A stretch of 64,000 bases of DNA from NCBI GenBank assembly GCA_029641185.1, contig JAPWGK010000013.1, forward strand, positions 930,001-994,000. Reading direction: 5' to 3'. The notes below the pieces were generated by a model that made no database searches, was not told the DNA's origin, and saw only the letters and a list, made by a program, of their open reading frames with translations. The translations under genes were made by a program, and so were the position numbers. The first letter of the stretch is position 1; each line of letters starts with the position of its first letter. The DNA is from Pseudofabraea citricarpa (taxonomy: Eukaryota; Ascomycota; Leotiomycetes; Helotiales; Dermateaceae). Below, piece by piece: positions 11,334-23,441 of this stretch.

Positions 11334-11423
11334 AATATATGCAGCATTGTACCGCATAGTGAAAAACTAAAACCAATCAATAATAAAGTATTGAGAGTCA
11401 CTTGACCTCAGGTATGAGTAGCT

Positions 11424-12821
11424 CTATTTATCACCCAACCCAGCTAACCAAGCATCAATTTCCTCGTCAACTTCGAGAAGCTCTTGGCAATGAGCTAGTC
11501 TCTTTCTGAGCTTTTGCTCTTGCTCCTGTAATATTTGTGTCTCCTGCCTTAAGATTCTATTACGTTCAGAAAGTTTCTCGGACAATGCCTTACTCTTATC
11601 TGCCACTCTCTTTAAAGTTTGCTCCAGATCTTCAATTTCTTTGGCTGGCATGAGCTCTCCGTTCAACACTTTCCCCATGATCTCGAATTGCTCGAAGCGC
11701 TCGTTCGTAACCTTTATTGACTCTTCGAGGTTCGCCATGGCAGTATCTTTTATTACGAAGTTTTGCTTTTTCTCCGAGTAATATTCGCGCTCGCTCTTGA
11801 AATAGTTAGTCCCTGGAGGGTGTGAGTTCATTCCACCATGTTCAATCATTGTACTGCCGAGAAAGGTAATAAGAATCTCTGCGAGATGAAAATGACTGTT
11901 CTTCCAGGTCTTCACAATTGGAATGCAGATAGTCTCGGTTCGTAACTTCATAGAAGAGAGACAGCTGATTATCAATCCCCATATCTTCTGAGAATTACTC
12001 ATACCACCTCTAGGGTCATAGGTGGTCGCACGCGTGCTCATCTTGATTGAACAGCCAACCTGACACATTGCTTGATGTTGCCTCAGTTCATTTCGAGGAT
12101 CCAGGTCCAATCGAATTCTCTGATCCATCATGTTGCAAATTGTCTCTATTGAGGATTCTGCAACATCGTTGTTGACGAACTCGCGATTGCCAGCGTTTAC
12201 TGAGGTTCGTATCTCGTCGGCTCTGGCTTGTGACTTAAGTGCTAGCTCAATCTGAAAAGCAATTTCGGCATCTTCGATCTGTTCTTCGGACGAGATAGGG
12301 CTTATGACATGACCTCGTCCTCTAGTGTACCTATCTTACATCAGTATCTAATGTCCAATAGGCAGACAGGAAACATACCGTCTTAGCATAGACTGCAACG
12401 TCTTCCATTCAGTAGATTTGAGGCCTAATCCATCCTTGTCATCGAGGACCCAGGTATTCAGGTAAGTGCCCGCACAACCATCCATTGGATGAAAATGCTC
12501 TCGAAACTCAGGCTTCCGCTTGTACTGGTACCCAATTGTGCCATCTATGACAGCTCTGATGACGTCCTTGTGCATAGCACGCAGAAGTTCTGCCATTTCG
12601 CGATCTTCGATTGCGTCAGTTCGGATCTTGTCCAGGTATGACAAGTCTTTGTTCTTGTTCGACGCTTCATACTCGTCATTGGCTAGATCGTATATCTCGT
12701 CCATGAGGTCATCGATGATTGTTGCTGGCGAGTCGAGGACGCGTAGTAATCTTTGCTGGCGCTTGGTGACAAAAGGCCGCTTTGCTGTAGGCTCAACGCG
12801 CCTGACTGTTGTTTCTGACAT
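11424..12821 (-). CDS. Unknown protein with C-terminal coiled coil
   Basis: Exons 12821-12379 and 12330-11424 join across a 48-bp intron (donor GTATGT) to give 449 residues. The N-terminal ~150 residues are charged and helical, with a His/Asp-containing segment near residue 110. Residues ~330-430 are strongly helical with Leu, Glu and Lys in heptads, predicting a coiled coil. There is no signal peptide, membrane segment or catalytic motif. I do not recognise the family. It lies head-to-tail with the RGG/zinc-knuckle gene, and both have a related tandem repeat just downstream, suggesting shared local history. Codon use and intron structure look normal for the window, so I regard it as a real gene. 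Confidence 0.72.
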
Positions 12822-13440
12822 ATTGAAATGTCTATTGCTTCGTAGATTTGATTAAAAAGATCTACGGGTGGTTGAGTGCGCGGGAAGATGAAGTTAGGGT
12901 ATGGTTGGTTGAAGTGGTGGTGGCGCAGAGTTCGCAGGATCGTGAGCGTTCAGGTCTTTATACACGGCACGCTCTTAAAAATTCCGCCAAATTTCAGCTC
13001 GCGAATGGCACAAACTACCCCTAAATAAGTACCTGAGTGAAAATATGGTACTTATGTACCTCAAGGTCTCAAGTTTACATATCACTCAGATCGGGGAGTA
13101 AATAATGACTATCAACAGTAGGACAGCATGTGGATAGGCTTCATCTTGACAACCATGTTTCCCACAAGCATACAATCAAAGATTTGAAGCTATATCTCAA
13201 GTGAAATATCCTAATCCAGTGAAAGCAGCAAGAAGTATAAGAGAAAACTTGGGGGTCAACTCTTACATTTACCTCTACGCTAGGCTTTCATCGTGGGCTA
13301 CCTAAGGGTTAAGCCCCGATAGGAGATTATAATACAAAACAAGGTCGTGCAACAAGTCATACTTGAATTGGAGACGATGAGTAGGCAGGGATAACAATAT
13401 AAGAATGACGATAGTAAGAAGCAATTACATAGATTAGCTA

Positions 13441-13575
13441 ACTGTAGACATCCGTGACATCTTCCTCTTAGATTTTGCAGCAAAAGGTCTTCAAGCTTAA
13501 CACCAGCTGTAGACATCCAAAACATCTTCTTCCTCTTGGGGCTGTAGCAAAAGATCTCCAAGCTCAACGCTAGCT
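13441..13575. repeat. Imperfect ~65-bp tandem duplication
   Basis: Two adjacent copies begin CTGTAGACATCC (13442 and 13507) and end near AAGCT. They differ by several substitutions and small indels. On the minus strand the left-hand boundary copy translates to an acidic segment with the pattern DLLLQPQEEED, and the other copy is frameshifted. It could be the remnant of a coding repeat or plain noncoding sequence. Confidence 0.55.
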
Positions 13576-14282
13576 AAGGTATACAAGGCAACTTGAGTTG
13601 GAAAAATGCAAACCAACGACAGCGACTCATGTAATAGAGAGGCGTGGCTTGAAGAATCAAGTACGGTAATATTTTGCCCCAATCAGAACTATCTGCTGTC
13701 CCAATATTTTTGTTTTGTAGTCCTTATACTTGAGCAACTTCAAATCAAGAACCTCAATGATCTCTGGCTCTTGCTCTTGGTAGAAAAGTATGCCTGATTC
13801 CCAAGAACTGCCGAAGACCTGTCCTTATGAGATATGGCGGCAGTTACCCCAGTTTATCGTACGTGGCTATGATAGGCGGGGCGATATAGGCTATACCTGG
13901 TAAGTACTTATCATCAAGCTGTCGGAACTCCGGGAGCTTAAACGTGAACTTCGTAAGTTCGAGGGGACGAGAAGAGAGTATCAAATAGAGTCGTGTGAAA
14001 GGCTAAAGTCGAGGGGGAGACGTGTACAGTGTAGATGCAACTGAAGCTGTAGACGTCTTTCACTTCATCGAGCCAAGCTCAAAGACATCTCTTGCGCGTA
14101 CGGTACAAGCCATCTCAAGCCAGGCTCACACCGTCGTATTCCTTTACAGATAGATGCAGTAATGAATGACCAAAAGTACGAAAGCACTTGGCTGTTTTGG
14201 CTTTCTGCATGGGGGCTAGTCATGGTCCAGGTGTATGTCAGCATGTTCGGCCAATCATCAACGCGGCAATTTTAGTGACCCT

Positions 14283-14292
14283 CCGGTCTCGG
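14283..14292. promoter_or_regulatory. Leu3-type site CCG-N4-CGG upstream of isopropylmalate dehydratase
   Basis: CCGGTCTCGG matches the palindromic zinc-cluster site CCG-N4-CGG that Leu3 proteins bind in leucine-pathway promoters. It lies 173 bp upstream of the ATG at 14465. One base differs from the fuller CCGGNNCCGG form. The assignment rests on motif plus target gene; binding is not shown. Confidence 0.5.
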
Positions 14293-14464
14293 CGTGCGAG
14301 TCCACCCCGCAAAATGCATACAAATACACAAAATCCCAAGCTCTGAATCTTCTCAACAATTCCTGCAGAATCTACTTCCTTCTTCTCTTCCTCTTCATTT
14401 ATCAATCTCCATCCCCATTTGTTTCTGTTCTATACCCATTTCTCGAGATTCGAGAAGCTTCAAA

Positions 14465-16964
14465 ATGCCAACTGCTGAAGGCGGTCCAAGAACTCTCTAC
14501 GATAAGGTCTTCCAGGCCCACATCGTAGATGAGAGACTCGATGGCACAATTTTACTTTATATTGGTAAGTCTGTTGCTAGTATCTGAAGAAGATGGAGCT
14601 GACTTTTTCCTACAGACAGACATTTGGTTCACGAAGTCACAAGTCCTGTAAGTTTTTTTGTTTTCCGATGAGGGGTCGGAGGATCTAGCACTGACGTAGA
14701 GGAACAGCAAGCTTTTGAGGGATTGAAGAACGCCGGACGCAAAGTTCGAAGACCAGACTGCACCCTTGCCACCACCGATCATGTATGTATAAAAATGGCT
14801 CTGATTCACTGCGAAGCGATGCTAACAACTGCTTTAGAATGTCCCTACCACCTCGCGGAAATCTCTCAAGAATATTGAAACCTTCGTCGAGGAGGAAGAT
14901 TCAAGACTCCAATGTATGACACTCGAAGACAATGTCAAGGACTTTGGTATCACATACTTTGGTCTCGGTGATAAGCGTCAAGGAATTGTCCACATCATCG
15001 GCCCTGAACAGGGCTTCACTCTTCCTGGCACAACTGTTGTTTGTGGCGATAGTCATACCTCTACACATGGAGCCTTTGGAGCGTTGGCTTTTGGTATCGG
15101 AACGAGTGAGGTAGAGCACGTCCTTGCGACACAAACAATCATCACAAAACGCAGCAAGAATATGCGGATCCAAGTGGATGGAGATCTCGCTCCAGGTGTC
15201 AGCTCAAAAGATATTGTTCTCCACGCCATCGGACAAATCGGAACTGCTGGTGGAACTGGTGCTGTCATTGAGTTCTGCGGTTCTGCCATCCGTAGTTTGA
15301 GTATGGAGGCTAGAATGTCGATTTGTAACATGTCGATTGAGGGTGGTGCCAGAGCTGGTATGGTTGCTCCAGACGAGATTACCTTCGCCTATCTCAAAGA
15401 TCGTCCACTTGCACCAACATACGACTCAGATGAGTGGAAGAAGGCCGTCAAATACTGGACAAGTCTTCAGTCAGATGAGGGTGCGAAATACGACATTGAT
15501 GTCTTTATAGATGCAAAGGATATCTCACCAACTGTTACGTGGGGAACAAGTCCAGAAGATGTCGTCCCAATCACTGCCAATGTTCCTGACCCCGAGACAT
15601 TTGACACCGAGGAGAAGAAAGCTTCTGGACGAAGAATGCTTGAGTACATGGGTCTCACTGCCAACACACCAATGGAGGATGTCGTCCTTGATAAGATCTT
15701 CATCGGATCTTGCACAAATGCGCGGATTGAGGATTTAAGAGCTGCTGCGAGTATCGTCAAGGGCCGAAAGGTCGCGCCGAACATCAAGCGAGCTCTGATC
15801 GTCCCAGGTTCTGGTCTCGTTAAGGACCGAGCAGAAGCTGAAGGTCTTGACAAGATCTTCATTGATGCAGGATTCGAATTCAGAGAGGCCGGTTGCAGTA
15901 TGTGTCTTGGTATGAACCCTGACATTTTGTCACCGAAAGAGCGATGTGCCAGTACCAGCAATCGTAATTTCGAGGGAAGACAGGGAGCTGGTGGACGCAC
16001 TCACTTGATGTCGCCAGCCATGGCTGCAGCTTGTGCTATCGTCGGAAAGCTCACTGATGTACGGAAACTCACCGCTAATAATGGAACTCCACGAAGAGCA
16101 ACACCAGAACCTGTGGAGATCGCTCCAGGAAAGGCATACGTTGACGAGAGAGTTCAGACCGACGATGACGAGCGTGAAGCTATTGGTGACCAACCAGAAG
16201 ATGCTGGCCCAAACACAAACACTATCGCACCGACATCTTCTGCTGGTCTTCCAAAATTCACAGTTCTCAAGGGCATTGCCGCACCCATGGAGCGAGCAAA
16301 TGCTGACACCGACGCGATTATTCCCAAACAATTTCTAAAGACAATTAAGCGAACCGGTCTCGGCACGGCTCTCTTCAACGCTTGGAGATATAACGATGAC
16401 GGTTCCGAGAAGCCAGAGTTTGTTCTCAACGAAGAGAAATATCGGAAATCCAAGATTCTTGTTGTTACTGGCCCTAACTTTGGCTGTGGAAGTTCTCGAG
16501 AGCACGCCCCATGGGCTCTCCTTGATTTCGGTATCAAGTGTGTGATCGCACCATCATATGCCGACATCTTCTTCAACAACACATTTAAGAACGGCATGTT
16601 GCCAATCGCAATCACCTCAAAGACAGATCTCGAGGCCATTGCAGACCGCGCACGTGCTGGTGAGGAAGTTGAGATTGACTTGCCAAACCAGACCATCAAC
16701 GATGCTTCAGGAAAGGAGATCTGCAAATTCGAGGTCGAGGAGTTCCGAAAGCATTGCTTGATCAACGGCTTGGACGATATTGGATTGACGATGCAGATGG
16801 AAGATAAGATCTTGTCTTTTGAGAAGAAGATGTCAAGAGAGACACCATGGTTAGATGGTAGTGGATACTTGAAGCGAGGCAAGGATGGTCGTCTTGCTGC
16901 AAAAGCCAAGCCAGTGCCGATCACTAATAGAGGGGAGGAGATCAAAGAGCCGCTCGACTGGTAG
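14465..16964 (+). CDS. LEU1: 3-isopropylmalate dehydratase (leucine biosynthesis)
   Basis: Catalyses isomerisation of 2-isopropylmalate to 3-isopropylmalate, the second step of leucine synthesis, using a [4Fe-4S] cluster. Four exons (14465-14564, 14616-14647, 14708-14782, 14838-16964) give 777 residues, close to the ~780 of yeast Leu1. The large-subunit part carries the aconitase-family segment [18 protein letters not shown], and cluster cysteines in IGSCTNAR (~360) and [11 protein letters not shown] (~422 and ~425). After a charged linker (~475-520) comes the fused swivel domain with [20 protein letters not shown]. Fusion of both domains is normal for fungi. The three introns crowd into the first 375 bp, including an exon of only 32 bp. 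A Leu3-type site lies upstream. Confidence 0.97.
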
Positions 16965-17728
16965 ATATTTCTTTATTCATGGGCATGGTAGATGGCGGGC
17001 GAGCGATCTGCAACCTCAAAAAAGTCTTCGTGCTTTTCTTCATCTATTCTTTATTCTTTGGCGGATTTGAAACGAATAATGGCTATGACTGCTATGATGG
17101 ACTACAATTTCTCGCAAGCATGGATTTGCTGCAATAAAAATGATTTTGCTCCTCTGTTACACTTGATATCAATCTGACGCGCATGAAATATTCTTTGGGT
17201 TGTCTATGCAGTGGCTAGTTGTGATGCAACACGCCTCAAATCTACCTGGAGGCACGCACTACTAACTGACTGAGTGAACTATGCACATACAACACAGTAA
17301 GTGGGTCCTTCTCTCCATGAATTAGTCGTCGCCCACTTCTATTTTTTTTATTGTTTGTTTTTCTTTTCTTTTCTTTTCTTGAGCTGAGAATCCTTCTATG
17401 TGAGTTACAAAAAGAGAGACAGATAAATAAAAAAGACGCCCTGTTGGTATATGTACACGATGAGCCGGTACTGCTACTGTACATACATGGTCGTGATGAG
17501 TACCCAAATCCTGCTGATAATCAACACCAATCTACCTTGAAGAATTCTTCAGAGGACGCCACACGCTCCACGCTCCATATGCCTTCTTTCTCCTTCTCTG
17601 ACACCGCTCCACCCCACGCTTATCTTACCGGACTTTAACTATGTAATACATGTGACGTGCTCCGCGCCCCAAAATGGTGATGTGACAAACTCAGCTCCCG
17701 CTATCATACATACATGCACCGCTCGCCC
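16965..17728. other. Convergent 3' flanks
   Basis: This region lies between two genes transcribed toward each other and so holds two 3' ends. A T-rich/TTTTC run lies at about 17341-17378. I see no gene. Confidence 0.6.
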
Positions 17729-19486
17729 TTATGAATCTCCGGTGGACGATGCTTTCTTGGACTTGTCATCCTTTTCTGACTTGGTATCCGGAGATGATGA
17801 GCTATCCTTGGTAGAGCTGGGCTTCTCAGAATCCTTAGAATGCGCCGGATGATCGGTGAGTTTATGCCAGACGGATTTCAAGAATCCTTCGTTCTTGTGC
17901 GAGTCTTCAGAAGAGTCGGTTGAGGAGCTACGAAGGTTAGCAAATGCCGGATCGGGAATCAGCGGATGGGGGACTTACGACGAACGGCCAACGTTCATAA
18001 TCCTTTTCGCCGTCTTGTCTCCCATCTCATCAGCGAGCATCTCGACAATGGTTCGCTGGTTGGCGCTGAGGTATTTCGGCATGGCAACCTTGAATTCTAC
18101 CTTCATATCTCCAAATCCTCCTCTTCTTCCTTGTAGCTTCTTCATGCCCTTGCCTCCAAGAGTGATCTTGTCTCCTGTACCGGTACCAGTGGCAACCTTC
18201 ACATTCACATCACCATCTAGAGTTGGAATCTTGACTTCGCCACCTAACACAGCAGTCGTTAGAGGGATAGAAGCCGTGTATAAAACATCGGATCCGGATC
18301 GACTGAACTTGGGATCTGTTGCAACCCTGATGAGAACGTAAAGATCTCCCTTCATCGTCTTGGCATTAGGGTTTGCTGCAGTCCCGCTAGCTGGAGCGTC
18401 ACCTTCACGATCCAACCGTAGGCGCATGCCATCTTCAATTCCTCCTGGGACATCGACCGTGACCGACTTCTTCTCCCTGACCACTCCATCTCCAGAACAT
18501 GTGCGACATTCGGATCCTTTGGGTATTGTGACTCCCTGACCACCACAAGCCGAACAGGTTGAAGCCATCTGGAATCCTCCAGACATGTAATGAACCCGGG
18601 TTCCAGTTCCACCGCATGATTTACATTCTGAGCGGCGGGTGCCTGTCTTCATTCCATTGCCCGAGCAAGTCTTACAGGTGGTTAAAGGAGTAATGTTGAT
18701 GGTTTTGCTTGTCCCTTTCGCCGCTTCCATGAACGAGATGTTCGCCTGGACCTCTATAGATTCGCCAACCAGAATGTCCTCCTGCTCGAAGGGGTTGTTA
18801 CTGCGTCCGGTACGAGTACGGCGTCCACCACCAGTAAATCCCCTAAATAGATCCTCAAAGTTGAAATCGGCACCAAATCCACCAGGGAAACCTCCTGCAC
18901 CAAACGGTCCGCCTCCTGCACCACCAAACGGATCGCCTCCAGGACTTGGTCCCCCTCCTGCTCCTTGGTCGAATGCTGCAGCGCCAAATTGATCGTAAGC
19001 AGCCTTCTTCTGCGGATCTGTCAAAAGTTCGTATGCAGATTGTGCTTCTGCGAACGTGTCTTTAGCTTTGGGATCTTTGTTGGTATCTGGGTGATATTTC
19101 TTGGCCATTCCGTAGTATGCCTTCTTAATATCTGCCGCCGAAGCGTTCTTGTCTACACCGAGAACATTGTAGGGGTTCTTCGTAGCCTGGAGATTACTTG
19201 AAGCATGGAATGCCTGATACATAGGTTAGCTGGACTGGGACATGACTGTTCATCTGCACTGCATGGTACATACCCGCTTCTGCGAGCTTCCGAGGATAGA
19301 GGCTCCGCCATTTGATGTCCTTGACCGTCGCAAGCTGTTGTTTGCAGAATAACTAAAGGCTCTATTCTGCGGTCGCTGTACTGGCTCGTCCCTAAATCGC
19401 TGATGTCGACATGCTTGAGCAGGACATAAAATTCGTGTCGGGGCAGCGGCGGCCCTCGTAAGTAGTCCTGTAGTCCCAGCTTTCAT
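17729..19486 (-). CDS. MDJ1: Mitochondrial DnaJ/Hsp40 co-chaperone (Mdj1-like)
   Basis: Stimulates mitochondrial Hsp70 and helps fold matrix proteins. Exons 19486-19274, 19213-17979 and 17927-17729 give 548 residues. The N-terminus is basic, Arg/Ala/Ser-rich and free of acidic residues for its first ~30 residues, as expected of a matrix-targeting sequence. A J domain follows (~83-145) with the HPD triad in [10 protein letters not shown], then a Gly/Phe-rich linker. Next is the zinc domain with four CxxCxGxG repeats: [24 protein letters not shown] and CRTCSGDG. The DnaJ C-terminal substrate-binding domain follows. The last exon encodes a Ser/Lys/Asp-rich tail. This is a type I J-protein; the targeting peptide points to Mdj1 rather than cytosolic Ydj1. 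Confidence 0.93.
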
Positions 19487-19950
19487 GGTCGAAAATTTAC
19501 GAATGCATCTGAAGATGGCGAATGGAATTGGGTTGTGTACAAAAAGGTCGATGGGTGCCCGGTGATGGTATCTGAAGCTTTGGAGATGGATGTCTTTAGA
19601 AGTTTAATGACTTTTCTCTTCGGAATATTTACCCGACAAATCGCCGATCCGACCGAAATTCACAGCCTTCAGCATCATCATCGACAGGTAGCCAATGCAT
19701 TATTCGGAATTAGAGAGCAAACACTTAATTACTTCGACAGATTATGTGTCTTTGGCTACTATCTAAAGAGCCTTTAAACCGCTGTACAGAATTGATCCAA
19801 CGCCTTGTAACACCACATGATGCCATCGTATCCATCTCTTCTGGAGGATATTTCTACCAGTGACCCAACGCCGAACATTGCCGCTGCTTAAAAAAAAGTT
19901 GATATATATCATTATTCGCCCTCACTCATATGTACGGCCACTTCTTCTGT
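19487..19950. other. MDJ1 promoter region
   Basis: This 464-bp gap lies between the Mdj1-like start and the Sap30 stop, both on the minus strand. I looked for a canonical heat-shock element (alternating GAA/TTC pentamers) and saw none that fit cleanly. Confidence 0.5.
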
Positions 19951-20574
19951 TTATCGAGGCTTTGGAGGAGCAAATCGCATGCGAAAATTCTTGTCTGAAA
20001 GGAGAAGTTAGCCTCGGTATTGTCTTGGGTGGGGGCGAGACAGAACTCACCTTGCCAGCGAACTTTGTACAAGAAGTCTACAACGACTTCATTCTCTGTG
20101 ATTCCCATGCTGTTGAAGTGCTTCCGCACAGCATTTGCCAACTGATCTTGGCCCTGTCTCCGCTGCTCTCTCCGCCTCGCCATTGTAGGACTCATGCGGC
20201 CAATGCTCGAATTGGCGAGTACGATTTGATTGTATCGACTATTGAAAGCGGCAGGAGTATTCAAGCGGTAGCTGTGTCGGTATGCGTGTAGGATCGCGGG
20301 ATCGAAAGAGGTCCATTGAAGCTGGAGAGCGGTTAGTAATGTGTCTGTAACCAGCAGAAAAGAACCGACTTACCCCAGGGTGGCTCTCGGGATTCGCAGT
20401 GGCAGACACACCTGCAGTGCCCGCCGTAACTACATCTCGTAAAGAGCTTCCTGCCGCAGCATTTGTCGTCACTCTCCGGTTCTTCCCAGTCGCCGCAGTC
20501 CCCGAATTGGTGCCCACTTTGTCACTCGATGCCTCTGATCTCGAGTCATCCGGCCGATTTTTTGCAGGAGGCAT
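19951..20574 (-). CDS. SAP30: Sap30-type subunit of the Sin3/Rpd3 histone deacetylase complex
   Basis: Nuclear corepressor subunit that bridges Sin3 and accessory factors. Three exons (20574-20374, 20321-20051, 19994-19951) encode 171 residues. The N-terminal ~65 residues are Ser/Thr/Ala-rich and disordered. The conserved part starts with WTSFDPAILHAYRHSYRLNTP and continues through the Sap30 Sin3-binding region, ending DKNFRMRFAPPKPR. The last exon codes for only the final ~14 residues, beginning inside the conserved WQDKNFR stretch, which supports that splice. The length fits fungal Sap30 homologues. Identification rests on recalled similarity to the Sap30 Sin3-binding domain. Confidence 0.85.
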
Positions 20575-23441
20575 GTGGGAAGTTGTGTGTAAGAGATGTT
20601 TGCTGCAGATTGTGTGTCGGTCAAGATTGATGATGGGAATCAACAGAGAAAGTCAGTCAAAAGCAGAATGAAGTTTGAAATGACGGCGTCCAAGAAGCAT
20701 AGTCTCACAAAGAGGCTGCATATCCTGACGCGACAAGCACGTCCGTCCACTTGGGCGGTGAAGACGACGCGGTGAAATTGGCGTCCGATGTGGGGAACGT
20801 CAGCCCGACATCCCCAGACTTTCTCAGCAACCCGTCCAGGATGTGCTCATAAGTCCATCAAATATTTTGGAGAATTGTGCCTTTAAGCTGAATTGGTGGA
20901 AGAAGAAATGCTGGTTGTCGAATGTTTCGAACAAGCCAAAACAGACGTCATATAAATAAAGTACCTTAAATAAGGTAGGAGCCTAATACACGTACTCCGT
21001 ACTGTAAGTAATCTTCGAGCATCTTTAGCCTTTAGACTTGACGAGAGAAAAAAGTCAACAGCTTCTCACCAAACCTTTGTCCTTTGCAACGACGTTTTGG
21101 TTTGAGAACTGTTGTGGAGATGATCCTTACAGTTGTTTGTATTCGAGTTCTGTCTCCTAATTGCTTTCTGTTTTCTGCTTTCAAAAACTCGGGTGCTCAC
21201 TTAGCTTTGTAAGTCTGACAGCCGTCAGTCAAGAGCAGATTGCTTCGACCAACCAAGTTTTGCTTCCCGGCGGCTTCAACCTTAAAAGGTTGTCCACCTC
21301 ATGTACTTGTCCACTAGGACGCATCGTTGATATGGTTCTTTGCGTGTTTGTGGTAGGAGTAATCTCCGTATTCCCATCTGAACTGGCTACTGCTTACCAT
21401 GCTCTTTTGAATTTAGACCTGACTAAAGACTGGCACGAAATAGTCATCCTAAAGCGGGCCTCCTTACCGACCATCTCTGGAATGTTTCTACAACTGCATC
21501 TGACCCTTTTGGAGCCAAGTGATTTGCTGGCTGTTGTGGTAATCATCACCAGAACCAAAGGCCTTCCTCGGACGTCTTGGCTTCCATAAGGAGTCAGATA
21601 TGCAGGTAGCAGGCCATGTGAGACAGTGGCCTTGATGCAAAAAAGTCTTCCCCAGTATTTGTTCTCAGGGCACAGTTGATCTCCCCAGATCTACTCCGGA
21701 GCACAGCAAATTTTGAGATGGGCAGTGCTAGACGGGCGAATGGCAGAGCAGGAGGTGCGCCAAAGCAGGGAAAAGATTGTCGCAAAAGCAATGGTTGCAT
21801 GAGGGGGGAGGAGGCTTCTTCAACAATGCCCCAGGGTTACAATTCACGGTTCTCCTCGGTCTTCGCCCCTCGCTCATCGCCCATCGCCGGCTTACTCTGG
21901 GATGGTCACCGGTAGGATCACCACCATTACCAACAGGATGATGACCGCAGGACAAGCAGAAGACTCATGTATCACTACTGAGAAGGTTGAGGTCCTGTGG
22001 AATGTACCAGATCATTCTCATATCAAAATACGTGTACGGGCCGTCAAGAGGGCGAGGCGACGCGGACGCGGATGTGCAGATGCAGATCTTCTGTCAGTGA
22101 GTGGCCAAGTGTATTCAAAGGTCAGCAAAGGCCATAAGGAGGGCAACGTACAAAAGACCGACAGGCATCAATCATGTACCTGGACGAAGATGCGCCAGAT
22201 GCGCTAAGGGTATCGCTGTCTCAACCATCTCATGGAGCCTGGAGGAGGTGCTGAACTGGGATAGGGGCTGCTGCCGTCGCCGACGAGGCTCGTGATGATG
22301 AAAGGACTTCCTTCTAGCCTCTTACTCTCAAGCCGCTCACTTCAGAGCCCCAGTGTTGATTATGCTTGTTGTTGCCTTCGTGTGCTGGCCCTCTGTCAGG
22401 ATGCCTGTGCCCAAGCCTGCGTTCTCTTCGCCTTTACCCGTTCTAGAAGCTGGCTTGGGGTTCGATAGGATTTGCGAGTCAAATTCTTCAGCTGCAAGCT
22501 GCAAGCCTGCAAGCCTGCAAGGCATAGTGGTATCCAGAGACCCTTGAGGGCGGGGGTGACAGCGACCTTATAAATCCGGCCGCGACAGACAGACAGACAA
22601 ACTGAAGTGGATTTCCGATTCTTCCACCCGAGAGGAAGAAGAGAGCGAAGAGAAGTCTCGAAGATAGAAGCAAAAGAGCTCCCCTCAGTCACTCAGCCAG
22701 CCAGCCCGCGCAGCCCGCCAACAAACTTGCAGCTGCCACTCTGCCACTCATCTCATACGGGACAACCTTGCGCCTTGGCAGTCTACCCACCTCCTCCCAT
22801 CACCAACCATCAACTACCACTACCTAGTACCACCACCTTGCGCTACTAAATACCCGTCTTTCCGCCGTGTGGGGGAGGGAATCAGTTCAAAGCTTCATCT
22901 CCACGGGCACGGTATTGCCACGAGCACCCTCGACCCGAGCCGACCCAGCGAGCATCATACAGTCGCACACGCCATTTGAATCTATACTGTCGACCACCGC
23001 CCAAAGTCGCATCTGCACGGGGAGCGGGCTTGCTGTCGTGCTGTATCGCCTTCTCGTTGCATCGCTTCCTGCGCCTGTTGCCTCCATCGCGCATCACTGG
23101 TTCACGCGGAAGATGATCCAGGGTCCATTCTGACCAGCCTCTACAGACATCGCACAATGTTGGCCTTCAACTTGTCTCTCTGAAATAGGCTTTCTCAGCT
23201 GAAGTGTTGACCAGCAGTATGTCCAATCCGTTGACTTTCTTGAACTATGCTCGTCCTCTTCCATAAGCAGTACTCGACGCCAATTCTCTTCTCCTCAATC
23301 CATGCGCTCTCAAGTCTGACCTCGGTGCAGTAGATGTAACCCATGCAACCACCATCTCGCTGTTTAAGGCGCAGGACGTACGCAGATATCGCTGCTGAGC
23401 TCTCTTTCTCCTAGCTGTGAATTTGAGCCTCCCTTTGGACT
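20575..23441. other. 2.9 kb divergent intergenic region
   Basis: This separates the minus-strand SAP30 gene from the plus-strand C2H2 regulator. Open stretches of 60-142 codons occur (for example plus 21161-21589), but none has a domain or good start context. About 900 bp before the regulator's ATG the sequence becomes C/T-rich (22690-22860), which suggests a long transcribed leader. Short open frames there (such as 22867-23133) could act as uORFs. Confidence 0.5.

Larger units (their letters stand above)
12822..14464. other. 1.6 kb intergenic region with a decayed duplication
   Basis: This contains the 5' flank of the coiled-coil gene and the promoter of the isopropylmalate dehydratase gene. 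A ~65-bp imperfect direct repeat lies at 13441-13575 and a Leu3-type site at 14283-14292. The last ~100 bp before the ATG are CT-rich, as is common in fungal promoters. I see no gene. Confidence 0.6.

Noticed and set aside
11062..11376. 104-codon frame across the second minisatellite
   Set aside because: The 78-bp composite unit keeps frames open in all copies; it lies in a 3' flank and shows no codon bias.
19487..19950. Heat-shock elements in the MDJ1 promoter
   Set aside because: TTC and GAA triplets occur but not in alternating 5-bp spacing.
21161..21589. 142-codon plus-strand frame between SAP30 and the regulator
   Set aside because: Starts near hydrophobic, Cys-rich low-information sequence with no homology I recognise and poor start context.
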